Source of the DNA: CAVONB01 sp963697205
Lineage (GTDB): Bacteria; Pseudomonadota; Alphaproteobacteria; Rhizobiales; Hyphomicrobiaceae
DNA: 64,000 bases
Direction of reading: 5' to 3'
Assembly (NCBI GenBank): GCA_963697205.1
Contig: CAVONB010000002.1
Coordinates: forward strand, 124,001 to 188,000
The first letter of the stretch is position 1, and every line of letters starts with the position of its first letter. Made by a program: the position numbers and the translations under genes. The notes beneath the pieces were generated by a model. That model saw only the letters and a list, made by a program, of their open reading frames with translations. It was not told where the DNA came from and did not search any database. Shown here piece by piece: positions 29,289 through 37,530 of the stretch.

Positions 29289-30509
29289 ATGCTTGAGGCC
29301 AATCAGCGTCGGCTCTTGTCGGACCTCTACGAGTTGCGCGAGATCGGCCGCTACAAGAGCGGTGTGCATCGGCCGACGCTGTCGGATGACGACATGAGCG
29401 CGCGGCGGTGGCTCGTCGGGAAGCTCGCCGCGATCGGGCACGAGGTGGAAATCGACGGCATCGCCAACGTGATCGGGCGTGCGCGCGGGCCGGGCCCGCG
29501 CGTGCTGTCAGGATCGCACATTAAATCGCAGAACCATGCAGGGTGGCTTGACGGAGCGTTGGGCGTTGTGTTTGCGCTCGAGGCGGCGCGCTGCGTCGTG
29601 GAGTGTACCGAGCTTCGTGGCGCCGGTGTCGACGTCATCGCGTTCGCGGATGAAGAAGGCCATTTCGGCCACTATCTCGGCAGCCGGTCGTTCTGCGGCG
29701 AGGTCGACGAGGCGACACTCGATATGGCACGCGACCGCACCAATGGCGCATCACTGCGCGAGCGGCTGGCCGCTGCCGGACTCGCGGGCCGGCCGCGCCG
29801 AACTTTCGAGCCCGAACGCTATCGGGCCTTTCTCGAAGCGCACATTGAGCAGGGGGACTGGTTGGAAAGCCAAGGTCTGACGCTCGGCGTCGTCACGAGC
29901 ATCGTCGCGATCTGGCAATATCGCATCGTCGTTCAGGGCATCCAGAACCATGCGGGCACAACGCGCATGGCGATCCGCAAGGACGCGGGCGTGGCGCTGA
30001 TGCGTCTCTGGCAGAGCATCGAGGCGGCCTTTCCGAACGTGGCGGCGGAGCGAACCGTATGGACCGCGGGGCGCGTGCGGCTCGAGCCGGGCGCGCCTAA
30101 CATCGTGCCAGGCGGTGCGGAGATGCTGTTCCAGTTTCGCGATGCGGACATCGCTGTGTTGAAGCGCCTCGATCAGTGCCTTCATACCCTCGTCGCGGAG
30201 GCGAACGCCAAGGGGCCTTGCCGCGTCATCCTGGAGGTCCGCGATCAGGGTCTTCCGGCGGTCATGTCGCCGGTCGTGCAGGAAGCGTTTGAGCGGGCGG
30301 CGGCTGCGGTCGCGCCGTGCCGACATGCGCGCATGCCAAGCGGCGCCGGTCACGACGCCCAGCAGCTTGCGCGCCATTTGCCGGCAGGCATGCTGTTCGT
30401 CCCGAGCATCGGCGGCATCAGCCATCATTGGGCGGAAAACACCAGCGACGACGACATCGCCGCGGGTGTACGCGCGTTCGTGGCCGCGATAGGAAGCATC
30501 CTGTCCTGA
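29289..30509 (+). CDS. M20-family ureide/N-carbamoyl-L-amino-acid amidohydrolase-like (AllC/AmaB type) with altered HxD motif
   Basis: Zinc- or manganese-dependent amidohydrolase of 406 residues, related to allantoate amidohydrolase, beta-ureidopropionase and L-carbamoylase. Metal ligands are conserved: His77 (SGSHIKSQNHAGWLDG), Asp88, Glu122-Glu123 (FADEEGHFG), His184 (EAHIEQG) and the C-terminal His in GGISHHWAEN; PSGAGHDAQ is also intact. The usual HxD(S/T) motif reads His-Ile-Lys79-Ser, so the aspartate that orients the first metal ligand is a lysine. Activity may be lost or changed. ATG 29289 follows GCGGAG. It lies divergent to the Dpp importer and 13 nt before a RidA-like remnant. Confidence 0.8.
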   Translation: MLEANQRRLLSDLYELREIGRYKSGVHRPTLSDDDMSARRWLVGKLAAIGHEVEIDGIANVIGRARGPGPRVLSGSHIKSQNHAGWLDGALGVVFALEAARCVVECTELRGAGVDVIAFADEEGHFGHYLGSRSFCGEVDEATLDMARDRTNGASLRERLAAAGLAGRPRRTFEPERYRAFLEAHIEQGDWLESQGLTLGVVTSIVAIWQYRIVVQGIQNHAGTTRMAIRKDAGVALMRLWQSIEAAFPNVAAERTVWTAGRVRLEPGAPNIVPGGAEMLFQFRDADIAVLKRLDQCLHTLVAEANAKGPCRVILEVRDQGLPAVMSPVVQEAFERAAAAVAPCRHARMPSGAGHDAQQLARHLPAGMLFVPSIGGISHHWAENTSDDDIAAGVRAFVAAIGSILS

Positions 30510-30522
30510 GGCGGGCTCCGTC

Positions 30523-30894
30523 ATGACGCAGAGGGTAGACGACAAGCTTGCCTCGCTGCGCCTGGAGCTGCCGCCGGGCTGTCCGCCTCGAGCTCGTTTC
30601 GGGCCCTCTCGCTGTGTCGGATCGCGCGTCCTTCTGTCCGGCCAGATCTGTGAGTGGAGCGGGGTGCGCCGCTGGTTTGGAAGCGTGGTGCCCAAGACAC
30701 TGGTCGCAGAGATGCGCACGGCGGCCACGATGTGCGCGTTCAACAACTCGCGCCGACGGACTTATGTGCCCACCTCGCAACAACGCCCCGTGTCCACCAT
30801 CTTCTGCAGCGCACTCGATGCTACTCCGCCTCTTGCTGCATCTGCTTTCAGCCGCCCTGGGTCAAGACATGCGGACAGTACTCTGACTTTTTAA
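30523..30894 (+). pseudogene. RidA/YjgF-family remnant
   Basis: The first about 75 codons resemble the N-terminal half of the RidA family: VDDKLASLRLELPPG, VGSRVLLSGQICEW and EMRTAATMCAFN, in the right order. After that the frame continues without family features, and the conserved C-terminal half with the Arg that binds the imine/enamine carboxylate is absent in all three plus-strand frames. Probably truncated by deletion. It is tightly linked to the amidohydrolase (13-nt gap), recalling RutC and RidA-like proteins in pyrimidine and ureide clusters. Confidence 0.5.
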
Positions 30895-31174
30895 CGGCGC
30901 GATAGGCTCGAAAGCAGTCGCCAGAAGCCGTAACGCACCTGCGACGAGCTGCATCGCAGCAATTCCTTCGGAGGTGACCACTGACTTGAGGTGCATGGAG
31001 AGCACATGCCGTCTGATGATCCGGGTTCCGCTTCCGCCGCTTTTGGCCCATCGCGTTCGGCGTGCTGCTTGACGGCATAGACGCCAGCTCTGCCGTGCAA
31101 TTGCGCGCTGTATAGGACCGTTGCAGGCCGCTGATTGATGTCAAAATACACGCATGTCCGCCAATTCCACACCC

Positions 31175-31897
31175 TCAACTCAAGCCAAGATCCGCGCCGC
31201 CGCACACGTAGAGCGCCTGCCCCGTCACGTACCCGTTCTGCGGTGACGCAAAGAACATCACCGCGCGCGCGACCTCGTCGGCGCGGCCGGGACGGCCCAT
31301 CGGAATCTTGTCGTAGGTCGCCTGCCGCTCCGCGCTCCCTGGCGGAAAGGCGCTCTCGAACATGTCGGTACCTTCCGTCGGGCCGGGCGCAACCACGTTC
31401 GACGTGATGCCGTCGCGCGCAAGCTCCAGCGCCCACGTCCGCGCCATCGCGATCATCCCGGCCTTGGTCGCGCCATACCCCGTCCGCGCCGGCATGCCGA
31501 CCGCCGCCCGCGACGCCAGCAGGATGATCCGCCCGAACTGACGCGCGCGCATCCCCGGCAGCACCGCCTGCACCAGATCGGTCGGCGCGGCGAGATGGAT
31601 GCGCGCCATTGCCGCCATGTGGTCGGCCGCCACATCGCCCAGCCGCGCGACGTGGATCAACCCCGCGCTGTGGATCACGTGCGTGATCGCGTAGCGCCGC
31701 GCGATCTCGGCCGCTGCGCCCTGCGTCGCCCCCACGTCGAGCAGGTCCGCCTCGATGCTCTCCACGCCCAGCGCCTCGGGCGCCCGCCGCCGCGACAACG
31801 ACACGACCCGGTAGCCCGCGCGGCTCAGATGCCGGCAGATCTCCGCGCCGAGCCCACGGCTGCCGCCCGTCACAAGTGCGGTGTAATCTTCGCTCAT
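31175..31897 (-). CDS. SDR-family NAD(P)-dependent oxidoreductase
   Basis: Short-chain dehydrogenase/reductase of 240 residues. The cofactor motif TGGSRGLG is at about residues 10-17, the structural NAG motif reads HSAG, the active-site Ser lies in ILLASRAAVG, and the YxxxK pair is in GYGATKAGM. VAPGPTEGTDMF follows. It resembles FabG-like 3-oxoacyl reductases, but the partner and substrate are unclear because no fatty acid genes adjoin. GGGCAGGAC precedes ATG 31897. It stands alone, between the island and a long spacer, with very GC-rich codons like the core genome. Confidence 0.85.
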   Translation of the reverse strand: MSEDYTALVTGGSRGLGAEICRHLSRAGYRVVSLSRRRAPEALGVESIEADLLDVGATQGAAAEIARRYAITHVIHSAGLIHVARLGDVAADHMAAMARIHLAAPTDLVQAVLPGMRARQFGRIILLASRAAVGMPARTGYGATKAGMIAMARTWALELARDGITSNVVAPGPTEGTDMFESAFPPGSAERQATYDKIPMGRPGRADEVARAVMFFASPQNGYVTGQALYVCGGADLGLS

Positions 31898-32467
31898 GTC
31901 CTGCCCTCGATGCCCGGCTCAGAGCGCTTCCCCGCGCCGCCGCCCGTCGTTCCCGGCTACCGTATCAGACGTCCCGACACCGGCAATCGCACCGCAAGGC
32001 CCAGCGCGCCCGGCGAAGCGTGAGCCCAAGGTGGGGTTAAGCGGCGAGGCCGAGCGTCGAGACCAAGTATCGAGCTAGACGGCTGGGCCGCCCACGCGCG
32101 CCCATCCGGCAGACCACGGCCGACCACCTTCGCACGACCAGCCCGAAGAACACGACCGGCACAAAATAAAGGCAAACGCCAAGAGGTGCGGGCAACGGGC
32201 TATCCCGCCGAAGCCCCTGTATTTCCGCGATTTGGCTGGTTCTTCGTGGTTAATTTCAGCGGGTAAATAAAGTGTGAAATTTACTTGTTGTAGATTAGGC
32301 CTGATCTTGGTCAGCGCTGGATTTTACCTGCGACATCCCGTACAACAGCATCACAGAAATCGAGCCACCCACTCGATACGTGTTAAGCGACTGATGAAGA
32401 CGGCAACCGGACCGCCACCGGCGCCCGCACCTTCATCGGCCGAGTTTCCGGCAGAGGCCTCGCTCCG
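31898..32467. other. Spacer with an AT-rich pocket
   Basis: No supportable gene. At 32240-32300 the sequence is markedly AT-rich and holds an inverted repeat GTAAAT (32263-32268), 10 nt, ATTTAC (32279-32284). A short frame from 32274 (starting KFTCCRLGLILVSAGFYL) looks mildly signal-like but lacks a Shine-Dalgarno and family, so it is not called. Confidence 0.45.
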
Positions 32468-32480
32468 GGCCCATGCCCGC

Positions 32481-32643
32481 GCCCGGTAGCATCCCCCCTG
32501 CTACCGGGCCCCCCTTCGCCCACCTGGGCACACGGACCGTCGCGCGTGAGACGGACGTGGTCGAAGACAGCACGCACCCGACTTCACTCTGGCAGCACTC
32601 CCTGAAAAAAACCCCCGCTCCTCGGAGCGGGGGTTTTCTTTTT
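32481..32643 (+). ncRNA. Candidate small RNA with C-rich hairpin loop
   Basis: A perfect 11-bp stem GCCCGGTAGCA (32481-32491) pairs with 32499-32509 around the loop TCCCCCC. A second hairpin, CCGTC, 8 nt, GACGG, follows near 32538, and a strong intrinsic terminator ends the unit at 32643. No coding sense. C-rich exposed loops of this kind occur in alphaproteobacterial small RNAs that pair with Shine-Dalgarno regions. No clear promoter was recognised, so the 5' end is uncertain. Confidence 0.35.
32605..32643. terminator. Bidirectional intrinsic terminator
   Basis: A 9-bp GC stem CCCCCGCTC (32612-32620) with 32625-32633, loop CTCG, extended by A-T pairs. A7 on the left gives a run of seven T for minus-strand transcripts, and TTTTCTTTTT serves the plus strand. 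It ends the minus-strand GST/DapA-like unit, 52 nt after its stop. Confidence 0.9.
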
Positions 32644-32694
32644 CGTGGACATGGCGGGAGCTCGAAGGTCGATCTGCCAGCCCCACCGACCCGG

Positions 32695-33621
32695 TCAGGC
32701 GGCCTCGGCGAAGTCGAGCCGGAAGCCGTGCGCCTCCGCCAGCTCCTGCACCGCGCGATCCGCCTCCGCCCGCGACAGCGGAACGAATGGCGGGCGCACA
32801 TCCGCCCAGCCCGGGTCCTGCCGGTAGTGCGCGATCAGCGCCTTCAGCACCGGGATCATCGGAAAGGCCTGGATCGCCTTGCGCAGCGACGTGATCCCCG
32901 CCTGCTTGGCATCCGCCTCCGGCCCTTGCCAGTTGTCGTAGACGTCGCGGATCGCGCGTGCGCTGACGTTGGCGGTGGCCGAGATGCAGCCCACCCCGCC
33001 CTTGCGCAACCCGTCGAGCAGGAACGTCTCCGAGCCCGGGAACACCTCAAAGCCCGGGAAGGCCTCCAGGATGGCCGCCGTGTTCGACCAGTCACCCGAG
33101 GAATCCTTCAACCCCACGACGATGTTGGGGAACTCCTTGGTCAGCCGGCTGATCAGCCCCAAGGGGATGCCGACCTGCGCGACCGGCGGGATGTGGTAGA
33201 GATAGACCCGCAGCCGGTCGTCGCCGACCTCGTCGATCACGTCGGCGAAGAAGCGGAAGAGACCCTCCTCGCTCGGGTTCTTGTAATAGAACGGCGGCAG
33301 CATCAGCACGCCCCCGCAGCCAAGCTCGACCGCGTGCTGCGTCAGGATCGCAGCATCGGCCACCGAGCATGACCCCGTGCCGGGCATCAGCTTGGACGGA
33401 TCGATGCCGGCATCGACCAGATCCTCCAAAAGCTCCATCCGCTCGTCGAGGCCGAGCGAGTTCGCCTCGCTGGTCGTGCCGAACGGCGCAAGGCCCGTGC
33501 AGCCGTCCTCCAACAGCCATTCGGCATGCTCGATGAAGCGGTCGCTGTCCGGCGAGCCATCTTCACCGAACGGCGTGACGACCGGCGCGATGACGCCGGA
33601 GAAATTCTTGGTGCCTTGCAT
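32695..33621 (-). CDS. DapA/DHDPS-family class I aldolase
   Basis: Pyruvate-type Schiff-base lyase or dehydratase of 308 residues with a TIM barrel. The Schiff-base Lys is in VVGLKDSSGD, the Tyr in RVYLYHIPPVAQ, and the substrate-carboxylate motif GTTSEANSL replaces GTTGExxxL. True DapA is about 292 residues and has a different phosphate-free pocket; this copy probably acts in sugar-acid or hydroxyproline-type catabolism rather than lysine synthesis. ATG 33621 follows AGAGGATC; a much longer upstream frame has no homology. It lies 85 nt after the GST gene on the same strand and ends at the strong terminator. Confidence 0.83.
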   Translation of the reverse strand: MQGTKNFSGVIAPVVTPFGEDGSPDSDRFIEHAEWLLEDGCTGLAPFGTTSEANSLGLDERMELLEDLVDAGIDPSKLMPGTGSCSVADAAILTQHAVELGCGGVLMLPPFYYKNPSEEGLFRFFADVIDEVGDDRLRVYLYHIPPVAQVGIPLGLISRLTKEFPNIVVGLKDSSGDWSNTAAILEAFPGFEVFPGSETFLLDGLRKGGVGCISATANVSARAIRDVYDNWQGPEADAKQAGITSLRKAIQAFPMIPVLKALIAHYRQDPGWADVRPPFVPLSRAEADRAVQELAEAHGFRLDFAEAA

Positions 33622-33706
33622 GAGATCCTCTCTCGCTAGACGGTGACATGGACGACCGGCGGCTCGCCGCCGGCGAATGGTGTCTGTTTGCAGGTCTCGG
33701 CCGCGC

Positions 33707-34336
33707 TCACGGCATCGGAATGCCAGGCTGCGGCACGGGCACGTTGTAACCCTTCTGAACGGCGGGCCGCGCGGCGATAGCCTTGTACCAGCGCAGCACG
33801 TTCTCGTAGTCCTTGAGGTCCATGGTCTGCCACTCGAAGCGCGAGATCCATGGCCAGATCGCCATGTCCGCGATCGAATAGTCGCCGGCCACGTACTCGA
33901 CCTGCGCCAGCCGCCGGTCGAGCACGCCGTAGAGCCGCTTCGCCTCGGCGAGATAGCGCTCCTCGGCATAAGGCGCCTTGCCCTTGTTGTACTTCACGAA
34001 GTGGTGCACCTGGCCGAGCATCGGGCCGACGCCGCCCATCTGCCACATCAGCCATTCGACGACGCGCCAGTGCGCTTCGCCCTCCGCCGGCCAGAACTTG
34101 CCGGTCTTTTGCGCCAGATACATCAGGATCGCGCCGAACTCGAACAGGCTCATGCCGGTGTCGCGGTCCACGATCGCGGGAATGCGGTTGTTCGGGCTGA
34201 TCTTTAGGAATTCAGGCGCGAACTGCTCGTTCTTGGAAATATCGATCGCGGTGGTCTTGTAGGGCAGCCCCACCTCTTCGAGCATGATGGAGACCTTGCG
34301 CCCGTTGGGCGTCGACCACGTGTAAAGATCGATCAT
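33707..34336 (-). CDS. Glutathione S-transferase family protein, YfcG/nu-class type
   Basis: Cytosolic GST-fold protein of 209 residues. The thioredoxin-like N-terminal domain has TPNGRKVSIMLEEVGLPY, ISPNNRIPAIVD with the cis-Pro, and LFEFGAILMYLAQKTG. The helical C-terminal domain carries WQMGGVGPMLGQVHHF and GDYSIADMAIWPW, as in E. coli YfcG, a disulfide-bond reductase with GSH/GSSG. Asn in TPNG rather than Cys, Ser or Tyr is typical for that class. ATG 34336 has GAGGAAAC upstream. Confidence 0.9.
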   Translation of the reverse strand: MIDLYTWSTPNGRKVSIMLEEVGLPYKTTAIDISKNEQFAPEFLKISPNNRIPAIVDRDTGMSLFEFGAILMYLAQKTGKFWPAEGEAHWRVVEWLMWQMGGVGPMLGQVHHFVKYNKGKAPYAEERYLAEAKRLYGVLDRRLAQVEYVAGDYSIADMAIWPWISRFEWQTMDLKDYENVLRWYKAIAARPAVQKGYNVPVPQPGIPMP

Positions 34337-34564
34337 TTTCAGTTTCCTCACCCTTCGTTGTCGCGCCGTCAAGCCGCCGTCGAGGTCTCCCGCCGGGGCC
34401 CGTTCCAGGCCCCCGGCCTCTCGCCGGCAGCCTAGTCGTTGCCTTCACGCACCGCAACATGGAGAAGTCCCGTGCAGAAATCCGGTTGAGCCGCCGCCCC
34501 GCGCCCAAGCCTGACCTTCAAGTTTGGCCCTTCAATCGTGCCCCGCCCCGGCGTCCCGTCTCCC

Positions 34565-35488
34565 TCAGGTCAGGCGCACGAACAGGATCCAGCCCGTGAC
34601 GAACACCGGCGACAGCACGGTCGAGATCACCACGGCCGTCGAAATGAACTCCGATTCCATCTTGTATTCGGCGGCAAAGATCGTGATCAGCACCCCGACC
34701 GGCGTCGCCGCCGCCACCACCAGCACGTCGCTGACCTCGCGGGGCAGCCCCATCAGCTGGCACAGGTACCAGCTCAGCGCCGGTGCCACGAGAAACGTCA
34801 GCACAAGGATTAGGGTCTGCGGGATCGCCTCGAAACGCACAGATCGGGCCGCCGCCACCTGGGCGCCAAGCGTATAGAGTGCGAGCGGCGTGAAGATCGA
34901 CCCCAGGAACTGCATCGGCTGGGCAACCACGGTCGGCAACTCGATCTCGAACCCCTTGAGCATCAGCCCTATGATCACCGACGGGATCATCGGCGTCTCG
35001 AACGCCGTCCTGAGCTTGCCGAGCCGGCTGCCACTCGACGACGGCGCCATCAGCCACACCCCCACGGTGCACAACAGCACCGTCGTCAGCGCCGTCATCA
35101 CCGACATGTAGATGAGCTGATCGGGCCCGAACGCCAGCTGCGTCACCGGGATGCCGAAGAACCCGACGTTGGCATAGGCCGTCCCCAGACCCATCATCGG
35201 ACCGAGCGTGGAACGCTGGCGGAGCACGATCGCAGCGAGCCAGCCCAGCGGTACCAGGATCATGAACAGCGCGACCGCGAAATAGGCCACCGGCCAGACC
35301 ACTTCGATCGGCTGCTTGGCCGAAGCCAGGAAGTGCACCATAAACGCCGGCATCACGACGTAGACCTGCACCCGGTTGAGCGTGGCGATGTCCAGCTTGA
35401 GCCGTGGCTGCAAAGCATAGCCGAGCGCGATCACGACGATGATCGGCAGCGTCACACGCGACAGGATGTCGAGAAAAAGACCGGTCAT
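34565..35488 (-). CDS. AEC-family transporter (auxin efflux carrier/malonate permease type)
   Basis: Inner-membrane secondary transporter of 307 residues with about ten helices in two repeats. YVVMPAFMVHFLAS, TAYANVGFFGIPVTQLAFG (conserved helix-break region) and APALSWYLCQLMGLP are typical. Bacterial members export or import dicarboxylates such as malonate or malate. Start ATG 35488 fits the first helix, although no good Shine-Dalgarno precedes it. Transcribed alone toward the GST gene (228-nt gap), divergent from the 2OG oxygenase. Confidence 0.83.
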   Translation of the reverse strand: MTGLFLDILSRVTLPIIVVIALGYALQPRLKLDIATLNRVQVYVVMPAFMVHFLASAKQPIEVVWPVAYFAVALFMILVPLGWLAAIVLRQRSTLGPMMGLGTAYANVGFFGIPVTQLAFGPDQLIYMSVMTALTTVLLCTVGVWLMAPSSSGSRLGKLRTAFETPMIPSVIIGLMLKGFEIELPTVVAQPMQFLGSIFTPLALYTLGAQVAAARSVRFEAIPQTLILVLTFLVAPALSWYLCQLMGLPREVSDVLVVAAATPVGVLITIFAAEYKMESEFISTAVVISTVLSPVFVTGWILFVRLT

Positions 35489-35906
35489 GTCGATAAGTGG
35501 CGTTTCCCCGCTGTCAGACGCCACACCTCGCCGTCTCGGCGCAAGGAACGAGCCGCCCCGGCGCAGAGGAGGAGCCGCCCCGGCTCCGGCGCGTACGTAC
35601 GCGATCCGCGGCCCGCACGCCAGCAGGTACTTTGGCGACCCGATGACCCGCCGTCGCCTGTCCCCAGCCCTGTTGCCGCCGCGACGCGATGTCATTTGTG
35701 ACGCTGCCGCGCCGGTGATAGAGCCGGGTTGCATGTCTGCCCTCCAGGGCGTGGCAGGCCATATTTTTTGGGGGACGATGGTTGGGGGATACCGCAACGG
35801 CGTGGGCCGTGCGCCTTCCCGCGCCCCTCTCGCCCGACCGCTCGCGCAGCACACACCGCCGGTGCCAGGTCCGATTGCCCCACCGCCACCCGAAGGGAGA
35901 CGCCCC
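35489..35906. other. 418-bp divergent spacer
   Basis: Between the AEC transporter and the 2OG oxygenase. It holds the presumed promoters, with an AT-rich patch ATATTTTTTGGGGGACG near 35761. Open frames run through it in both directions because of high GC, but none has family features. Confidence 0.45.
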
Positions 35907-36569
35907 ATGACGTTCACAGCCGATGCCGTCATCGCCGCGATGCAGCACGCCATGGAGACGTCGAAACGCGCCGACCAGCCCTACAAGAACTGGCAGCTGT
36001 CCAACTGCCTGCCCGGCGACATGGCGGAAGCCTTCCTCGCGCTGCCCTTCCCCGCGCCCGAGCTAGGCGGCGTGTCCGGCAAGCGCGAGTTACACAACGG
36101 GACGCGCAAGTATTTCGACGCCGAGAATGCCGCGACCTACCCCGAGATCGCCGCCTTCAACGCCGCCTTTCTCGATCCGCGCCTCACCCGGCACATGGCG
36201 ACGTTCTTCGGCACCGACTTGCGGGGCTCCTACCTTCGCGTCGAGTACGCCCAGGACACCGACGACTTCTGGCTGGAGCCGCACACCGACCTCGGCGTCA
36301 AGATGTTTACGTTCCTGGTCTACCTGTCCAAGGACGAGGCCCACAAGGATCTGGGCACCGACATCTACGACACCGACAAGAAGCACGTCGGCCGCTCGCC
36401 CTTCTCCTTCAATGCCGGCTTCGTGTTCGTACCCTCCAACATCACCTTCCACGGCTTCGAGCCGCGCCGAATCGCAGGTGTGCGCAAGTCGCTGATCGTC
36501 AACTACGTCACCAACGACTGGCGCGCCCGCGAGCAGCTCGCCAACGACGGCGCGCCTGTCGCCTACTGA
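35907..36569 (+). CDS. 2-oxoglutarate/Fe(II)-dependent oxygenase family protein
   Basis: Cupin-fold dioxygenase of 220 residues. The iron facial triad is His126 and Asp128 (EPHTDLGVK) plus His182 (FHGFEPR); Arg193-Lys194 (VRKSLIVNY) lies where the 2-oxoglutarate carboxylate is bound. The N-terminal half (KNWQLSNCLPGDMAEAF) resembles small 2OG oxygenases of alphaproteobacteria of unknown substrate, often with sugar or lipid modification genes. ATG 35907 follows GAAGGGAGA. An in-frame upstream extension of over 150 codons is rejected for lack of homology. Monocistronic. Confidence 0.8.
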   Translation: MTFTADAVIAAMQHAMETSKRADQPYKNWQLSNCLPGDMAEAFLALPFPAPELGGVSGKRELHNGTRKYFDAENAATYPEIAAFNAAFLDPRLTRHMATFFGTDLRGSYLRVEYAQDTDDFWLEPHTDLGVKMFTFLVYLSKDEAHKDLGTDIYDTDKKHVGRSPFSFNAGFVFVPSNITFHGFEPRRIAGVRKSLIVNYVTNDWRAREQLANDGAPVAY

Positions 36570-36642
36570 GCCCGACAACGCCGCACGGGCGATGAGCTTT
36601 CGTGCGCGTGGTGCGTGCCACCTGGGATGATGAGGACGTGGG

Positions 36643-37431
36643 ATGAACCAAGCGGTCCTGGTTGAACGCACCGGCGGGGTGGTCAAGCTCACCCTTAATC
36701 GACCCGATAAGCTCAACGCCTTCAACCTCGACATGCACGCCGACCTCAAGGCTGCGTTCGACACCATCGAGGCCGACAACGCCTGCCGCGCGGTGCTGCT
36801 GACCGGCGCCGGCCGGGCCTTCTCGACCGGCCAGGACCTGTCCGAACGCAAACGCACGCCCGGCGCGCCGCCGCGCGACCTCGGCCAGTCCCTGGAGACC
36901 TATTTCAACCCGCTCGTGCGCCGCATGCGCACACTGCCCAAGCCGATCGTGGTCGCCGTCAACGGCGTCGCCGCCGGCGCCTCCGCCAACGTCGCCTTCA
37001 ACGGCGACATCATCCTCGCCGCGCGCTCTGCCCACTTCATCGAGCCGTTCTGCCGGCTGGGGCTCGTCCCCGACGCGGGCGGCACCTGGCTGCTGGCCCG
37101 CACACTTGGCGAAGCTCGCGCAAAAGCCGTGGCGCTCCTGGGCGAACCCATGTCGGCAGACGAAGCCCTTGCCGCGGGCCTGATTGCCAAGGTCGTGGAC
37201 GACGCAGACCTGATGAGCGAAGCCGAAGCAACCGCGGACCGGCTCGCCGAGGGCCCGACCGCAGGCTATGCCGCGATCAAGCAGGCGATCCATGCCGCAG
37301 GTGCCTCGTCGCTCGACGCCGCCCTTGATCTGGAGCGCGACCTAAACCGCGAGCGCGGGTTCTCCGACGACTACGCAGAAGGTGTCGCCGCGTTCCTGGA
37401 AAAGCGCCCGCCGCGCTTCACCGGCCGCTGA
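36643..37431 (+). CDS. paaG: Enoyl-CoA hydratase/isomerase, PaaG type
   Basis: Crotonase-fold protein of 262 residues. Oxyanion-hole segments are FSTGQDLSERK and GVAAGASANVAFNGDIILAA; catalytic-region FCRLGLVPDAGGTWLLART has the Asp characteristic of PaaG (ring 1,2-epoxyphenylacetyl-CoA isomerase) rather than the Glu of hydratases. In phenylacetate degradation PaaG forms the oxepin-CoA, but no other paa gene is in the window, so a different acyl-CoA isomerisation is possible. ATG 36643 has GAGGACG upstream. Confidence 0.8.
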   Translation: MNQAVLVERTGGVVKLTLNRPDKLNAFNLDMHADLKAAFDTIEADNACRAVLLTGAGRAFSTGQDLSERKRTPGAPPRDLGQSLETYFNPLVRRMRTLPKPIVVAVNGVAAGASANVAFNGDIILAARSAHFIEPFCRLGLVPDAGGTWLLARTLGEARAKAVALLGEPMSADEALAAGLIAKVVDDADLMSEAEATADRLAEGPTAGYAAIKQAIHAAGASSLDAALDLERDLNRERGFSDDYAEGVAAFLEKRPPRFTGR

Positions 37432-37530
37432 CACATAAACGCCCGCGACGACCCACCTGACGATCGCTGACGCGTCCCGCGCGCAAGCCCGTTGCGGCGG
37501 CGGCCGGCACGGGACGTATGAGATAGCCGG

